Shown piece by piece: positions 33,060-42,337 of a stretch of 64,000 nt of DNA. The position numbers were made by a program, and so were the translations under genes. Source of the stretch: Flavitalea plasmicola. Lineage in GTDB: Bacteria > Bacteroidota > Bacteroidia > Chitinophagales > Chitinophagaceae. Where the stretch lies: the NCBI RefSeq assembly GCF_030546645.1, contig NZ_JAUOTO010000001.1, positions 682,001-746,000 of the forward strand. The letters are read 5' to 3'. How positions within the stretch are numbered: the stretch's first letter is position 1; every line of letters begins with the position of its first letter. The notes under the pieces are model-generated. The model worked only from the letters and a program-made list of their open reading frames with translations. It did not search any database and was not told the origin of the DNA.

Positions 33060-34112
33060 ATGAACCTACTATTACAAGACCAGCAACAGCTGATCGACAC
33101 CGCTGCCCATCTCCCCGCTGTTTCGCTGATCATGCCTTTTCATCCCGTCATGTCTTCCAAAAAAGACCTGGAATATCAGCTGAAAAGAGGGGTGGAAAAG
33201 ATTGAGTCCAGCCTGATGCAGCGGTATCCCGTGGACCAGGCGTTCCTGGTGCTGGAGAAATTACGCGAGGTGATCCGCACATTGAATTACTACACCCATA
33301 AAAAAAGCGTGGCCATCTTCGTCAGTCCGCTGGTGGAGAAAGTATATTACCTGGATATTGCAGTAGAGGAGAAGATAGTCGTGGACGATTCCTTCGAGAT
33401 CAGGGACCTGATCTATTCAAAGAAGCAGGAGATCCGGTACCTCATCCTGCTGCTCAGCGCCAATGAATCAAGAATGTACCTGGGCAATTGCTCCTCATTT
33501 CTTTTGATCAAAAGCAACGTGCCGGCGAATGTGCATGCGTTTGAGAATGACGCCCCGGAAAAAGTGGGTAATTTTTCAGACCCGGTGGCTTACAGGGAAT
33601 TGCTGCTGGACAAGTTCCTGTTTCACATGGACCAGGGGTTGTCATGGATCCTGAAAGCGTATCCATTACCCATATTTGTAATGGGTGCCGAAAAAGTACT
33701 GGGTCATTTCAGGCAGATCACCCGTCACGAAAAAAATATTGTCGGATTTGTTCGTGGTAATTTCCTGGATGCAACGGAAAGCGAGATCCGCGCCGCCATG
33801 GAGCCCTACCTGGCCGATTGGCAGAAGGTCAGGCAAACACACCTGCTGAACAAGATCAGGGCCGCCGCCGATGAAAAGAAGCTGAGCGCGGGTATAAGGG
33901 AGGTTTCGAAAGCGTCTGCCTGCAGGAACAGCCGGTTGCTGCTGGTAGAAAAAGGATATACTGAAATGGCACATGGGAATAACCCCTTCTATATAAAGGA
34001 TGCAGTGGATGGTGTTATGGAAAAGGTGTTAGCTGGCGGAGGCGATGTGGAATTTGTGGAAGACGGTGCATTGAATGCGTACGACCACATAGCCCTGATC
34101 AGGTACTACTGA
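33060..34112 (+). CDS. Bacterial archaeo-eukaryotic release-factor-like protein (baeRF3 type)
   Basis: A 350-residue soluble protein that fits the baeRF family, predicted bacterial relatives of eRF1/Pelota domains found near hibernation and stress genes. Features are SLIMPFHPVMSSKKDLEYQLKRG near the start, the VAIFVSPLVEKVYYLDIAVEEKIVVDDSFEIRDLI segment, the KFLFHMDQGLSWILKAYPLPIFVMGAEK helix, and a C-terminal GGGDVEFVEDGALNAYDHIALIRYY. The start follows the predicted transcript. A ribosome-rescue or translation-control role in stressed cells is predicted for the family but not shown. The family call is from memory of such sequences, so moderate. Confidence 0.75.
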   Translation: MNLLLQDQQQLIDTAAHLPAVSLIMPFHPVMSSKKDLEYQLKRGVEKIESSLMQRYPVDQAFLVLEKLREVIRTLNYYTHKKSVAIFVSPLVEKVYYLDIAVEEKIVVDDSFEIRDLIYSKKQEIRYLILLLSANESRMYLGNCSSFLLIKSNVPANVHAFENDAPEKVGNFSDPVAYRELLLDKFLFHMDQGLSWILKAYPLPIFVMGAEKVLGHFRQITRHEKNIVGFVRGNFLDATESEIRAAMEPYLADWQKVRQTHLLNKIRAAADEKKLSAGIREVSKASACRNSRLLLVEKGYTEMAHGNNPFYIKDAVDGVMEKVLAGGGDVEFVEDGALNAYDHIALIRYY

Positions 34113-34137
34113 GCAGCAGGGTCAGATGACTGCAAAA

Positions 34138-34176
34138 GAAAAAGGGTGTCCGGAGTGAAGATCGGGACACCCTTTC
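34138..34176. terminator. Bidirectional terminator between convergent genes
   Basis: A perfect 11-bp stem, AAAGGGTGTCC (34141-34151) with GGACACCCTTT (34165-34175). It is flanked by A-rich sequence on the left and a short T run on the right, so it can end the baeRF3-type gene on the plus strand and the USP gene on the minus strand. Confidence 0.8.
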
Positions 34177-34184
34177 TCATTGAT

Positions 34185-34209
34185 GCCGGATCGACGAAGT
34201 CGATCCGGC
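34185..34209. repeat. Perfect 11-bp inverted repeat with three-base loop
   Basis: GCCGGATCGAC (34185-34195) and GTCGATCCGGC (34199-34209) form an uninterrupted stem around GAA. It has no T run, so it is not a classical terminator, and it lies between the bidirectional terminator and the USP stop. It may stabilise mRNA ends. A partial copy of its arm (GATCCGG) is seen at the stop codon of the USP. Confidence 0.6.
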
Positions 34210-34218
34210 ACCGGATGA

Positions 34219-35064
34219 TCAGATCCGGTTTCTTTTTTTGATCACCAGCAAGGGCACCTGCGTCCGGAAAGCGAGATTTTCCGCCTTGCTGGGGAAGAAT
34301 ATTTTTTGAAAGAGGGTCCGGTCCTGGTGAGTGAACAGCACGACCAGGGATGGTTTAAGCCCACGGATCTGCTGTTGCAGGTTCGTCACCGTCGACTTTG
34401 TCTCGTCCATGATGGGGAGATCCAGCTGCACTGGATAGCTGAATTCCTGTTTAAGCACCTTTTCAAATATCTTTTTATTAGGCTCCAGCTCATCCGGTCC
34501 GACCAGGTGCAAAATATGAAGCCCTGCCTTGAGGTCTTTTGCGAGCGCCGCCACCTTCTTCAGCTCTGCCTCATGATCGCAAAGATCACTGGCATATAGT
34601 ATCCGGGTGATCGGTCGCGCCCGGTAGCCTTTCGGCACCACCACCACAGGAATGGACGAATTCGTCAGCATGTTGCCCGCATGCGTGCCCAGGAGCTTTT
34701 GTAATCCGCCGGCGCCGTGCGTTCCCATGCAGACATAATCGATGTCCTTGTGCTGCCGGCAATAATCCAGCAGCGTGGGTTCCGGGCTGAGGCCTTCGAT
34801 GACGCGGCATTCATAGGCGCGGTGGCTGACACGCATGGAGGTGAAAACCTCCTCCACCAGTTCTCTCAGCTGGCGGCTCCGATCCTCTTTTAAGGATGTT
34901 GCAAATGTCTTGTATTGCTCGTCGCTCCACCGGGTAAGACGGGCGGCGTACAGCACATGGACGAACAGCAGCTTGGCGTCCTGCTGTTTAGACCATTGGA
35001 TGGCAAATCGTATACCTGCCCTGGAAAAGCGTCCCAGATCGACAGGAACTAATATTTGTATCAT
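34219..35064 (-). CDS. Universal stress protein, tandem-domain (USP 3)
   Basis: A 281-residue two-domain USP of the second subgroup. It opens MIQILVPVDLGRFSRAGIRFAIQWSKQQ. Domain 1 ends with the nucleotide-loop form GTHGAGGLQKLLGTHAGNML, close to the G-2x-G-9x-GS motif of ATP-binding USPs. Domain 2 starts ITRILYASDLCDHEAELKKVAALA. It stands alone behind its own tandem-operator promoter, divergent from a P-type ATPase. Confidence 0.88.
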   Translation of the reverse strand: MIQILVPVDLGRFSRAGIRFAIQWSKQQDAKLLFVHVLYAARLTRWSDEQYKTFATSLKEDRSRQLRELVEEVFTSMRVSHRAYECRVIEGLSPEPTLLDYCRQHKDIDYVCMGTHGAGGLQKLLGTHAGNMLTNSSIPVVVVPKGYRARPITRILYASDLCDHEAELKKVAALAKDLKAGLHILHLVGPDELEPNKKIFEKVLKQEFSYPVQLDLPIMDETKSTVTNLQQQIRGLKPSLVVLFTHQDRTLFQKIFFPSKAENLAFRTQVPLLVIKKRNRI

Positions 35065-35082
35065 AAAGGCGTGAGTTTACCC

Positions 35083-35147
35083 TAAAAGTATTCATGGTTC
35101 CGATGGCATTGTATGACAGGGATCATCGAAAGTCATGACAGCCCTCA
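35083..35147 (-). promoter_or_regulatory. Tandem-operator promoter of USP 3
   Basis: On the minus strand the proximal operator is TGATCCCTGTCA (35114-35125, strict) and the distal one TGAGGGCTGTCA (35136-35147), 22 bp apart. The -7 box TACTTTTA (35083-35090) follows after 23 bp. Both operators are shared with the divergent ATPase promoter. Confidence 0.82.
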
Positions 35148-35178
35148 GCTCCGCCGGACATCCGATGGAATAATTTTA
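35114..35178 (+). promoter_or_regulatory. Tandem-operator promoter of the two P-type ATPases
   Basis: The shared operators are read rightwards: distal TGACAGGGATCA (35114-35125), proximal TGACAGCCCTCA (35136-35147), then 23 bp and TAATTTTA (35171-35178). The predicted start near 35183 leaves a leader of about 13 nt. Confidence 0.8.
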
Positions 35179-35195
35179 AACTTCATCCGAAGATC

Positions 35196-37721
35196 ATGGA
35201 AAAGCAGATCCTGACACCATCACCACCTGCGCCGGAACTGTCCGGCCTCAGCGCGGCAGATGCGGCAAGGCTGCAGGCACTGTATGGGAAGAATATTTTG
35301 CAGTTGAAGTCCCGCTATGGATTGATATCCATTTTACTTGGAACTTTCAAAGAGCCTATGTTCATACTGCTGTCTGGGGCATGCCTCCTGTATTTTATCC
35401 TGGGGGAAATAGGGCAGGGGCTGTTGATGCTGGTAGCACTGGCACTGGTGGCCGCGATTTCCGTTTACCAGGAATTGCGATCATCCCGCGCCCTGGCTGC
35501 GTTGCGCAAATACACCGCGCCCCTGGCCACGGTGGTCCGGGATGGCCAGGTCCGGTCGATCCCGGCGGAAGACCTGGTGCCTGGCGATGTCATCATCGTC
35601 GAAGAAGGCGAACGGTTGCCCGCCGACGCCCGTATCATTCGCGCCAATGACCTGAGCATGAATGAATCCCTGGTGACCGGAGAATCGATGCCCGTCGATA
35701 AAGATGGCTCGGAGGGTAATAACGCGTTGTATCAGGGCACCACCGTCAACACCGGCAAAGGCTATGCAAAAGTGACGGCCACCGGCATGGATACTGTCCT
35801 GGGGCGCCTGGGACGGAGCATAGAAGACATCCCCGTGCCTCCTACACAGCTGCAGGCATGGATCGTCCGTTTTGTGCGGGCCATGGCTATTTTTGGCCTG
35901 TCGGCTTTTATACTTGTCTGGCTGATCAGCTATTCGCACACGGGCAATATGACCCTCAGTCTCCTGACGGGCCTTACCCTCGCCATGTCGGCCATACCTG
36001 AAGAGATACCCGTTGCATTCTCGTCCTTCATGGCCCTGGGCGCTTACCGGATGGCGGCGCTTGGCATTGTCGTCCGCCATCCCCGCATCATCGAGAACCT
36101 GGGCGCGCTCAGCGTCATCTGCCTGGATAAGACTGGCACGCTGACGGAGAACAGGATGCAGGTGAGAAGCCTGGATGACGCCACCACCGGCAGGAGAGAG
36201 GATTGGAAGGAGGGAACACCCTGGTCCGGCTCCCGCGTCCTTTGGTTCGCCCGCCTCGCCTGCGAAGCGGAGCCTTTCGACGCCATGGAGAAGGCCATCG
36301 TTGAAGCCCTGTCCACCGTGAAAGAGGGCCCCGACTACCATTCGCTGCGCATGGTGCACGAATACCCGCTCGGCGGGCGCCCTCCCATGATGACGCACGT
36401 ATATGAAAGCCCGGCAGGCAAAGTTGCAGCAGCCAAAGGGGCGCCGGAGAGAATCCTGCGCGTATGCAGGATGCCGGCAGCGCTTCGCGTCCAATGGCAG
36501 GACACGGTAGGTTCACTGGCCGCATCCGGGTACAGGGTGCTCGCCGTTTGTTCGGCTGAAAATATCACGGGTGACTATCCTTCGGAACAGGACGGATTTC
36601 AATGGCGGTTGGAAGGCCTGCTGGCGCTGTACGATCCCCCGAAAAGCAACCTGGAAAAAGTATTCGGCGAGTGGCAGACCGCAGGCATCACCGTGAAGAT
36701 CCTCTCCGGAGATTATCCCGGCACTGTGATGAATATTGCCCGCCAGGCGGGAATGACTGGCGGCACGCTGCTAATTACAGGCGATGAGGTGATGGGGTTG
36801 TCCGCACAGGAATTGCAGGACCGGGTGCGTGAAACACATCTCTTTGCGCGCATGTTCCCGGACGCCAAGAAGAAGGTGGTGGATGCCCTGAAAGCCAACG
36901 GAGAGATCGTAGCGATGAGTGGTGATGGGGTCAACGATGGACCAGCCCTGCGTTCTGCCCATGTCGGCATAGCCATGGGGAAAAAAGGCACGGAGATAGC
37001 CCGGGAAGCTGCCGATCTCATTATCTCCGACGACAACCTGGAAATGATCTCTGAATCCATCCGGCATGGCCGGTCCATCCGCAACAACCTGGGGAAGGCG
37101 GTCCGCTACCTGGTCTCTATTCATATTCCCATCATTCTAACAGCCTCGCTGCCCTTGCTGCTGGGCTGGCCATATCCCATTCTCTTTTCCCCCATCCATA
37201 TCATTTTTATAGAGCTTATCATGGGACCCACCTGCTCCATCTTTTATGAACGCGAGCCCATGGACAAGGACATCATGCAGCTATCGGGAAAACCCGCCGG
37301 GAAAAGCCTCCTGCAGGGCCGTGCGCTTCCCCTGACCCTGGCGCAAGGCATTGTTGGCGCCTGTGGCCTGCTGGCCTTATATTATTTTTTCATGCACCGG
37401 GGATATTCCCTGGAATATACCAGGACCATCGTATTCATTGCCCTCCTCATCGACAACGTCCTGCTGACATTTGCCGGAAGGTCATCCTATAATACGGCAG
37501 CTTTGACGATCCGTCGGTCCAATGCACTGACGCCCTTCATCCTCCTCTCTTCCGCTGCATTCATCTGTATTATCTATTTTATTCCCTTTGCCCGCCATTT
37601 GTTTGGTTTGTCTGATATTCGTCCGGTGCATGCCCTTGCCATGGCCGGGGTCAGCCTGATCAGCGCCGGCTGGTTCGGGCTTTATAAATTTCTAAGGGCA
37701 CGCCTCCATCAATTACCTTAA
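35196..37721 (+). CDS. P-type ATPase, cation-transporting (P2-like, PEEIP variant)
   Basis: An 841-residue P-type ATPase. It has a short N-terminal cation-ATPase domain, TGES in the actuator (LVTGESMPVDKDG), phospho-Asp311 in CLDKTGTLTEN, the KGAPE nucleotide motif, GDGVNDGPALRSAHVGIAMG, and about six C-terminal helices. In helix 4 the ion-site motif is AIPEEIPVAF, where calcium pumps usually read PEGLP, so the ion is uncertain. Helix 5-6 residues resemble no class I can name. It precedes a second ATPase by 5 bp. CtpF, also a P2-type pump, is in the DosR regulon. Confidence 0.85.
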   Translation: MEKQILTPSPPAPELSGLSAADAARLQALYGKNILQLKSRYGLISILLGTFKEPMFILLSGACLLYFILGEIGQGLLMLVALALVAAISVYQELRSSRALAALRKYTAPLATVVRDGQVRSIPAEDLVPGDVIIVEEGERLPADARIIRANDLSMNESLVTGESMPVDKDGSEGNNALYQGTTVNTGKGYAKVTATGMDTVLGRLGRSIEDIPVPPTQLQAWIVRFVRAMAIFGLSAFILVWLISYSHTGNMTLSLLTGLTLAMSAIPEEIPVAFSSFMALGAYRMAALGIVVRHPRIIENLGALSVICLDKTGTLTENRMQVRSLDDATTGRREDWKEGTPWSGSRVLWFARLACEAEPFDAMEKAIVEALSTVKEGPDYHSLRMVHEYPLGGRPPMMTHVYESPAGKVAAAKGAPERILRVCRMPAALRVQWQDTVGSLAASGYRVLAVCSAENITGDYPSEQDGFQWRLEGLLALYDPPKSNLEKVFGEWQTAGITVKILSGDYPGTVMNIARQAGMTGGTLLITGDEVMGLSAQELQDRVRETHLFARMFPDAKKKVVDALKANGEIVAMSGDGVNDGPALRSAHVGIAMGKKGTEIAREAADLIISDDNLEMISESIRHGRSIRNNLGKAVRYLVSIHIPIILTASLPLLLGWPYPILFSPIHIIFIELIMGPTCSIFYEREPMDKDIMQLSGKPAGKSLLQGRALPLTLAQGIVGACGLLALYYFFMHRGYSLEYTRTIVFIALLIDNVLLTFAGRSSYNTAALTIRRSNALTPFILLSSAAFICIIYFIPFARHLFGLSDIRPVHALAMAGVSLISAGWFGLYKFLRARLHQLP

Positions 37722-37726
37722 TAAAA

Positions 37727-40303
37727 ATGAACTGGCATAGACTGACGATAGAAGAAGTTTTCCAATTGCTGGGAACAGGCCCCGGGGGATTAGGCGCAAC
37801 GACGGCTGCCAACGAGCTGCAGAAATGCGGACCCAACGAATTGCAGGAAGGCCGGCGGAAAAGCATTCCCGGCATGCTGCTGTCGCAGTTCAGCGACCTG
37901 ATGATCATTATACTCCTGGCAGCAGCCGTCATCTCGCGGATCATCGGCGATCTTACGGATACCATCGTCATCCTCGTCATCGTCATATTGAATGCGTTGA
38001 TCGGCTTCCTGCAGGAATACCGGGCGGATAAAGCGATGCAGGCGCTGAAGAAAATGAGTGTCGTGCAGGCCAGCGTGCTCCGCGATGGAATAGTGTTGGA
38101 GCTGCCCGCTACCTTCCTGGTGCCAGGTGATATGGTGCAGCTGGAGGCGGGAGATGCCGTGCCGGCTGATCTTCGCATAGTGGAATCCTTTCATCTGAAG
38201 GTGGAGGAGGCGGCGCTGACCGGGGAGTCGTTTGCGGTGGATAAGCTCTCCCAGCCTATGCCGGTCGATAATATACCGATCTCGGACAGACGAAATATGG
38301 CGTTCAAGGGTACATTTGTCACGTCCGGCCGCGGCGCAGGCGTCGTCGTCGCCACAGGCATGCAGACGGAACTGGGCAGGATCGCCAGGATGTTGCAGGA
38401 AAAAGAAACGTTGACGCCTCTGCAGCAACGCATGACCGCCTTCGGAAAAAAACTTTCCGTCATTATTTTGTTCCTATGCGCTCTGTTCTTTGTCTCCGGG
38501 TGGCTGAGAGGGGAGGATACGGTGAAAATGCTGCTCACCAGCATTTCGTTAGCCGTGGCTGCCATTCCCGAAGCGCTTCCCGCCGTCATCACTATTTCTC
38601 TGGCGATGGCGGCAAAGAAGATGGTGCGTTTCCATTCCCTCATCCGGAAGCTGCCCGCGGTGGAGACATTAGGATCCGTCACCTATATCTGTACGGATAA
38701 GACAGGAACGCTTACGCGGAACAGGATGCAGGTGGAGGAAATATTCGCGGAAGGACATCTGTATGAACAGGATGCCTTGCTTCCTTTGAGAAATATTGGA
38801 GGCGGACTTTTACTAAAGGCCTTCATGCTCAACAACGATGCCGTGTCGGACGGCGGGAACAATTTTACGGGTGACAGCACCGAAGTGGCCCTGATGGAGA
38901 TGGCCAGGGAGCTGGGCATACAGAAGCCCGACTGGCCACGGAAAGCCGAGATCGTTTTTGATGCGGACCGTAAGCTGATGACCACCTTCCACAGGCAGGA
39001 TGGGAAAGTCCTGGCCATTACAAAAGGTGCGCCGGACATATTGCTGGAAAGGATCGTGGACCAGGACAAGGAGATGCTCCGTCAGCAGGTGGATGATATG
39101 GCGGCGCGGGGCCGGCGGGTACTGGGCTTTGCTTACCGCTACTGGGAGATGCTGCCCGTGGACCCGGATAGTGACAAATATGAATCGGGCCTGCATTTTC
39201 TGGGATTGGCCGGCATCACCGATCCGCCGCGGGAAGAAATTCTGGATGCAGTGGCGCAATGCCGCAGCGCGGGCATCGTTCCCGTGATCATCACCGGAGA
39301 CCATCCGCTGACGGCTAAGTCCATTGCTGTAAGGACTGGCATTATAAGTAATGAGCAGGAAAGGGTCGTGACGGGTGAAGCGCTCGCAGCCATGTCGCCC
39401 GAAGCGTTTGCTGCGCAAGTAGAGTCGATCCGCGTATACGCGCGGGTGTCGCCGGATCAAAAGCTGCAGATCGTAAAAATGTTGCAGCAAAAAGGTCATT
39501 TCGTCGCGATGACCGGGGACGGCGTAAACGATGCACCCTCCCTGAAGCGGGCCGATATCGGCATTGCCATGGGGATCACGGGAACCGATGTCGCCAAAGA
39601 AGCGGCGGACATGATCCTGCTGGATGATAATTTCTCCACTATCGTGACAGCGATCCGGGAGGGTAGAAGGATCTATGACAACATCCTGAAATTTATCAAG
39701 TACCTGATGACTTCCAACACGGGAGAGCTGGCTACCCTGCTGCTGGGTCCCATCTTCGGCCTGCCCGTGGCGCTGCTGCCCATCCATATCCTATGGATCA
39801 ACCTCGTCACCGACGGCTTGCCGGCCGTGTCATTGTCGTTTGAAAAGGCGGAAGGAGAGATCATGCGCCGGCCGCCCAGACCTCCGCAGGAAAGTGTTTT
39901 TGCCGGGGGGAAAGGCGTATATATGATCTGGGTCGGCCTGTTCATGGCCGCCGTGGCGCTAACCCTCCAGCATTGGGCCATCGCAAACGGCCTGCACTGG
40001 CAGACCATCGTATTCAATGTCGTCTGTCTCTGCCAGATGGGGCATGTCCTGGCTATCCGAAGCGAAAAACGGAGCCTGTTCGCCATCGGCATCTTCTCCA
40101 ACAGACCGCTGATCGCGTCCGTGATCATCGCTTTCCTGCTGCAATTTGCCATCACTTACGTGCCTTTCCTGCAACCTGTCTTCAGGACACAGGCATTGAG
40201 CTTCGGCGAATTCATCCTGGTGGGTGTCGCCTCATCGCTGGTGTTCATCGCGGTGGAATTGGAAAAAGCCGCCTCGAGAACGAGGCGGCGTAAGGTCCTG
40301 TAA
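37727..40303 (+). CDS. P-type ATPase, P2A-like (calcium or monovalent cation type)
   Basis: An 858-residue P-type ATPase with an N-terminal cation ATPase domain and the actuator loop AALTGESFAVDK. Phospho-Asp324 is in CTDKTGTLTRN, followed by the KGAPD motif and GDGVNDAPSLKRADIGIAMGITGTDVAKEAADMIL. Helix 4 reads AAIPEALPAVITISLAMAAKKM, close to the PEGLP of P2A pumps. Helix 6 has LWINLVTDGLPAVSLSFE, the NLVTDG motif of calcium ATPases. It is coupled to the upstream ATPase by a 5-bp gap. Its last codons include the terminator of the convergent USP unit. Confidence 0.9.
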   Translation: MNWHRLTIEEVFQLLGTGPGGLGATTAANELQKCGPNELQEGRRKSIPGMLLSQFSDLMIIILLAAAVISRIIGDLTDTIVILVIVILNALIGFLQEYRADKAMQALKKMSVVQASVLRDGIVLELPATFLVPGDMVQLEAGDAVPADLRIVESFHLKVEEAALTGESFAVDKLSQPMPVDNIPISDRRNMAFKGTFVTSGRGAGVVVATGMQTELGRIARMLQEKETLTPLQQRMTAFGKKLSVIILFLCALFFVSGWLRGEDTVKMLLTSISLAVAAIPEALPAVITISLAMAAKKMVRFHSLIRKLPAVETLGSVTYICTDKTGTLTRNRMQVEEIFAEGHLYEQDALLPLRNIGGGLLLKAFMLNNDAVSDGGNNFTGDSTEVALMEMARELGIQKPDWPRKAEIVFDADRKLMTTFHRQDGKVLAITKGAPDILLERIVDQDKEMLRQQVDDMAARGRRVLGFAYRYWEMLPVDPDSDKYESGLHFLGLAGITDPPREEILDAVAQCRSAGIVPVIITGDHPLTAKSIAVRTGIISNEQERVVTGEALAAMSPEAFAAQVESIRVYARVSPDQKLQIVKMLQQKGHFVAMTGDGVNDAPSLKRADIGIAMGITGTDVAKEAADMILLDDNFSTIVTAIREGRRIYDNILKFIKYLMTSNTGELATLLLGPIFGLPVALLPIHILWINLVTDGLPAVSLSFEKAEGEIMRRPPRPPQESVFAGGKGVYMIWVGLFMAAVALTLQHWAIANGLHWQTIVFNVVCLCQMGHVLAIRSEKRSLFAIGIFSNRPLIASVIIAFLLQFAITYVPFLQPVFRTQALSFGEFILVGVASSLVFIAVELEKAASRTRRRKVL
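40263..40289 (-). terminator. Terminator of the protease-USP unit, embedded in the ATPase coding end
   Basis: On the minus strand GCCGCCTCG (40281-40289) pairs perfectly with CGAGGCGGC (40268-40276) around a four-base loop, and TTTTT follows. It lies 19 bp after the stop of USP 4 but within the last codons (AASRTRRR) of the convergent ATPase. Confidence 0.78.
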
Positions 40304-40307
40304 AGGG

Positions 40308-41168
40308 TTAGGCATCCTTTCTTTCCTTGTCGGCCGGTATGGCCAGCAAGGGCACTTTTGTATGATAGCTCATTTTTTTTGTATGACTGGGGTGGAAGAA
40401 CCTTTCCCAGCATCCCCGTTTGTAGGTGATCATGACAAGCACATCGATCCCGTTATCCCGGATATGATCCTGCAAGGTTTTTTCGAGATTCTTTCCGGAC
40501 AGCTGCGCCGTGCTCAACGCCTCCTCACCATATCGCTGGCCCAACAACTGCTGGTACCACGGAGCATTGCGGGCATGTTCCAGGAAAGAGACGGCTTCAT
40601 CGTCCTCGTCCGTAAAAACGGCTACGTCCACATGAGCCATATAAAGCCCTGCCAATTCGAATACCTTGTTGAGCAAGGCCGGCGCCTTTTCAAAATTGCC
40701 GGTTGCCAGCAGGAATTTTTCCGGCTTCTTCCAGGTATATTCATGGGGTATGGCAAGCACAGGAACGTTAGACCTTTCTATGACGGCGGCAGTATTGCTT
40801 CCCCATAATTTTTCTTTCAGCCCACTGGCGCCCAGCGTCCCCATGATGACCATGTCGAAATTTCCGCTGGCTGTCGCTTCTTCGATCGCCTCCTTCAATG
40901 GAACGGCCGTGATCAAGGTCCTGACACGGACGTTATGCCGCTGCTCAATACTTTGCTTGAGGGCCGTGAGCTGACTCGCATTGTCCTTCAGCTGCTGGTC
41001 CCTGAAAGCCTTGTCGACGCCCGCATAATCCGTATGCAGCGTGCCTGGCAGCCCCGTGGTGTGCAACAAGGTGATCTCCGCCGGCAGCAGCTTGGCCGAT
41101 TGCACCGCAAAATTGATCGCATTGCCGGCGCAGGAGGAAAAATCAGTAGGTACCAATATCTGTTTCAT
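40308..41168 (-). CDS. Universal stress protein, tandem-domain (USP 4)
   Basis: A 286-residue two-domain USP of the second subgroup. It opens MKQILVPTDFSSCAGNAINFAVQSAKLL and has a complete nucleotide loop GTLGASGLKEKLWGSNTAAVIERSNVPVLAIP (G-2x-G-9x-GS) at the end of domain 1. Domain 2 begins EKFLLATGNFEKAPALL and ends SYHTKVPLLAIP. It follows the M50 protease gene by 35 bp and has no promoter of its own, so it is the second gene of that unit. Confidence 0.88.
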   Translation of the reverse strand: MKQILVPTDFSSCAGNAINFAVQSAKLLPAEITLLHTTGLPGTLHTDYAGVDKAFRDQQLKDNASQLTALKQSIEQRHNVRVRTLITAVPLKEAIEEATASGNFDMVIMGTLGASGLKEKLWGSNTAAVIERSNVPVLAIPHEYTWKKPEKFLLATGNFEKAPALLNKVFELAGLYMAHVDVAVFTDEDDEAVSFLEHARNAPWYQQLLGQRYGEEALSTAQLSGKNLEKTLQDHIRDNGIDVLVMITYKRGCWERFFHPSHTKKMSYHTKVPLLAIPADKERKDA

Positions 41169-41203
41169 TTTAATGAGTTTTTATGTCGATCTTTTTCTTA
41201 AGC

Positions 41204-42328
41204 TTATCGCATCAGGCCCACCAGCGATCTGAGCCTGCCGAACTCCTGGCTGCCGGCTTTGTGCAACAGCAGGTATTCAATAATATGGGTAAAGGTCACA
41301 ATGCCGGCGAATTTTCCCTCGTTCATCACCGGGAATACCCGCTCGTCGTCCCTTGCCAACTTCTCCAGCACCGCATCGACCTGCAGCTCGCCGTCCAGGC
41401 ACTCCAGCTCTTCTCTGACGAGGGTCCTCATCGTATTATTGTATTTCATCTCCGCAATGGCTTTTACGATCTCCAGTCTGTTGACGGCGCCGGCCGGAAG
41501 GTCTTTATCCATCAGTATAAAATATTTGCTGTGGTTGGTGGACAATATGGCTGCCGCCTCATGTATGGACATGTCCGCCTGCAGGCTGGTGAAATCATAC
41601 ATCACCGCTTCGCTCAACGTTACGCCCTTTGCCAGGGAACGCAGCCGCAAATAATATTCTTCCGTGCTGGCCGAAGACAAAATGAAGAGTCCGATGATGG
41701 CCAGCGGAGCGCTGAATGATATGACGCCAAGTCCGATAAAGGCCACCGCTATGATCTTTCCGACAATAGTCGCAATGTAAGTGGCCCTGACATAGTTGTA
41801 TCTGAAACCCAGCAACGCGCGAAGGATCCTGCCTCCATCCATGGGAAATGCCGGGATCAGGTTGAATCCGGCCAGCCCGATGTTGCCGATCCTGAGGATA
41901 TATAAGAACCCTTTGCCGGGAACATCGCCCATCTCCTGCGGCATAGTCCAGAAGGATTGGTGGGGCGCCGTACCCCACCAGAGGAGTAAGGCAACGACCA
42001 CATTCACCACCGGGCCCGCAATACTGATAGCCAGCTCCTGTGCGGGGTTGTCCGGAAATTTTTCAATGTCGGCAGTACCTCCGATGGGCAGCAGCACGAT
42101 GTTCTTCGCCTTTATCCCAAACAAACGGGCCACGATCGCATGTGCCGCCTCATGCACGGTGACCGAGGCAATGGCCGCCAGTATGAACAGGATCGACCAT
42201 GCCAGCTGCCTGATGTCATTGCCATAGCGAAAGCCCGCAATGATCAACCATCCCATCAGGAACAGGAAAGTCCAGTGGATAAAAATATGGATCCCCCGGA
42301 TATCGATGATTTTAATAGACCCTTTCAT
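41204..42328 (-). CDS. Site-2-protease-family (M50) membrane metalloprotease with CBS pair
   Basis: A 374-residue intramembrane protease. The zinc motif HEAAH (His59, Glu60, His63) sits in the third helix, and the third ligand is in NLIPAFPMDGGRILRA. About six helices fill residues 10-220. Two CBS repeats follow (about 240-360; MYDFTSLQADMSIHEAAAIL and ELECLDGELQVDAVLEKLA), which may sense adenine nucleotides. The architecture matches the Rip3-like Rv2625c product of the DosR regulon. The predicted transcript starts only about 5 nt above the ATG. Its target, perhaps an anti-sigma factor or membrane protein, is unknown. Confidence 0.93.
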   Translation of the reverse strand: MKGSIKIIDIRGIHIFIHWTFLFLMGWLIIAGFRYGNDIRQLAWSILFILAAIASVTVHEAAHAIVARLFGIKAKNIVLLPIGGTADIEKFPDNPAQELAISIAGPVVNVVVALLLWWGTAPHQSFWTMPQEMGDVPGKGFLYILRIGNIGLAGFNLIPAFPMDGGRILRALLGFRYNYVRATYIATIVGKIIAVAFIGLGVISFSAPLAIIGLFILSSASTEEYYLRLRSLAKGVTLSEAVMYDFTSLQADMSIHEAAAILSTNHSKYFILMDKDLPAGAVNRLEIVKAIAEMKYNNTMRTLVREELECLDGELQVDAVLEKLARDDERVFPVMNEGKFAGIVTFTHIIEYLLLHKAGSQEFGRLRSLVGLMR

Positions 42329-42337
42329 GTTTTTTTA

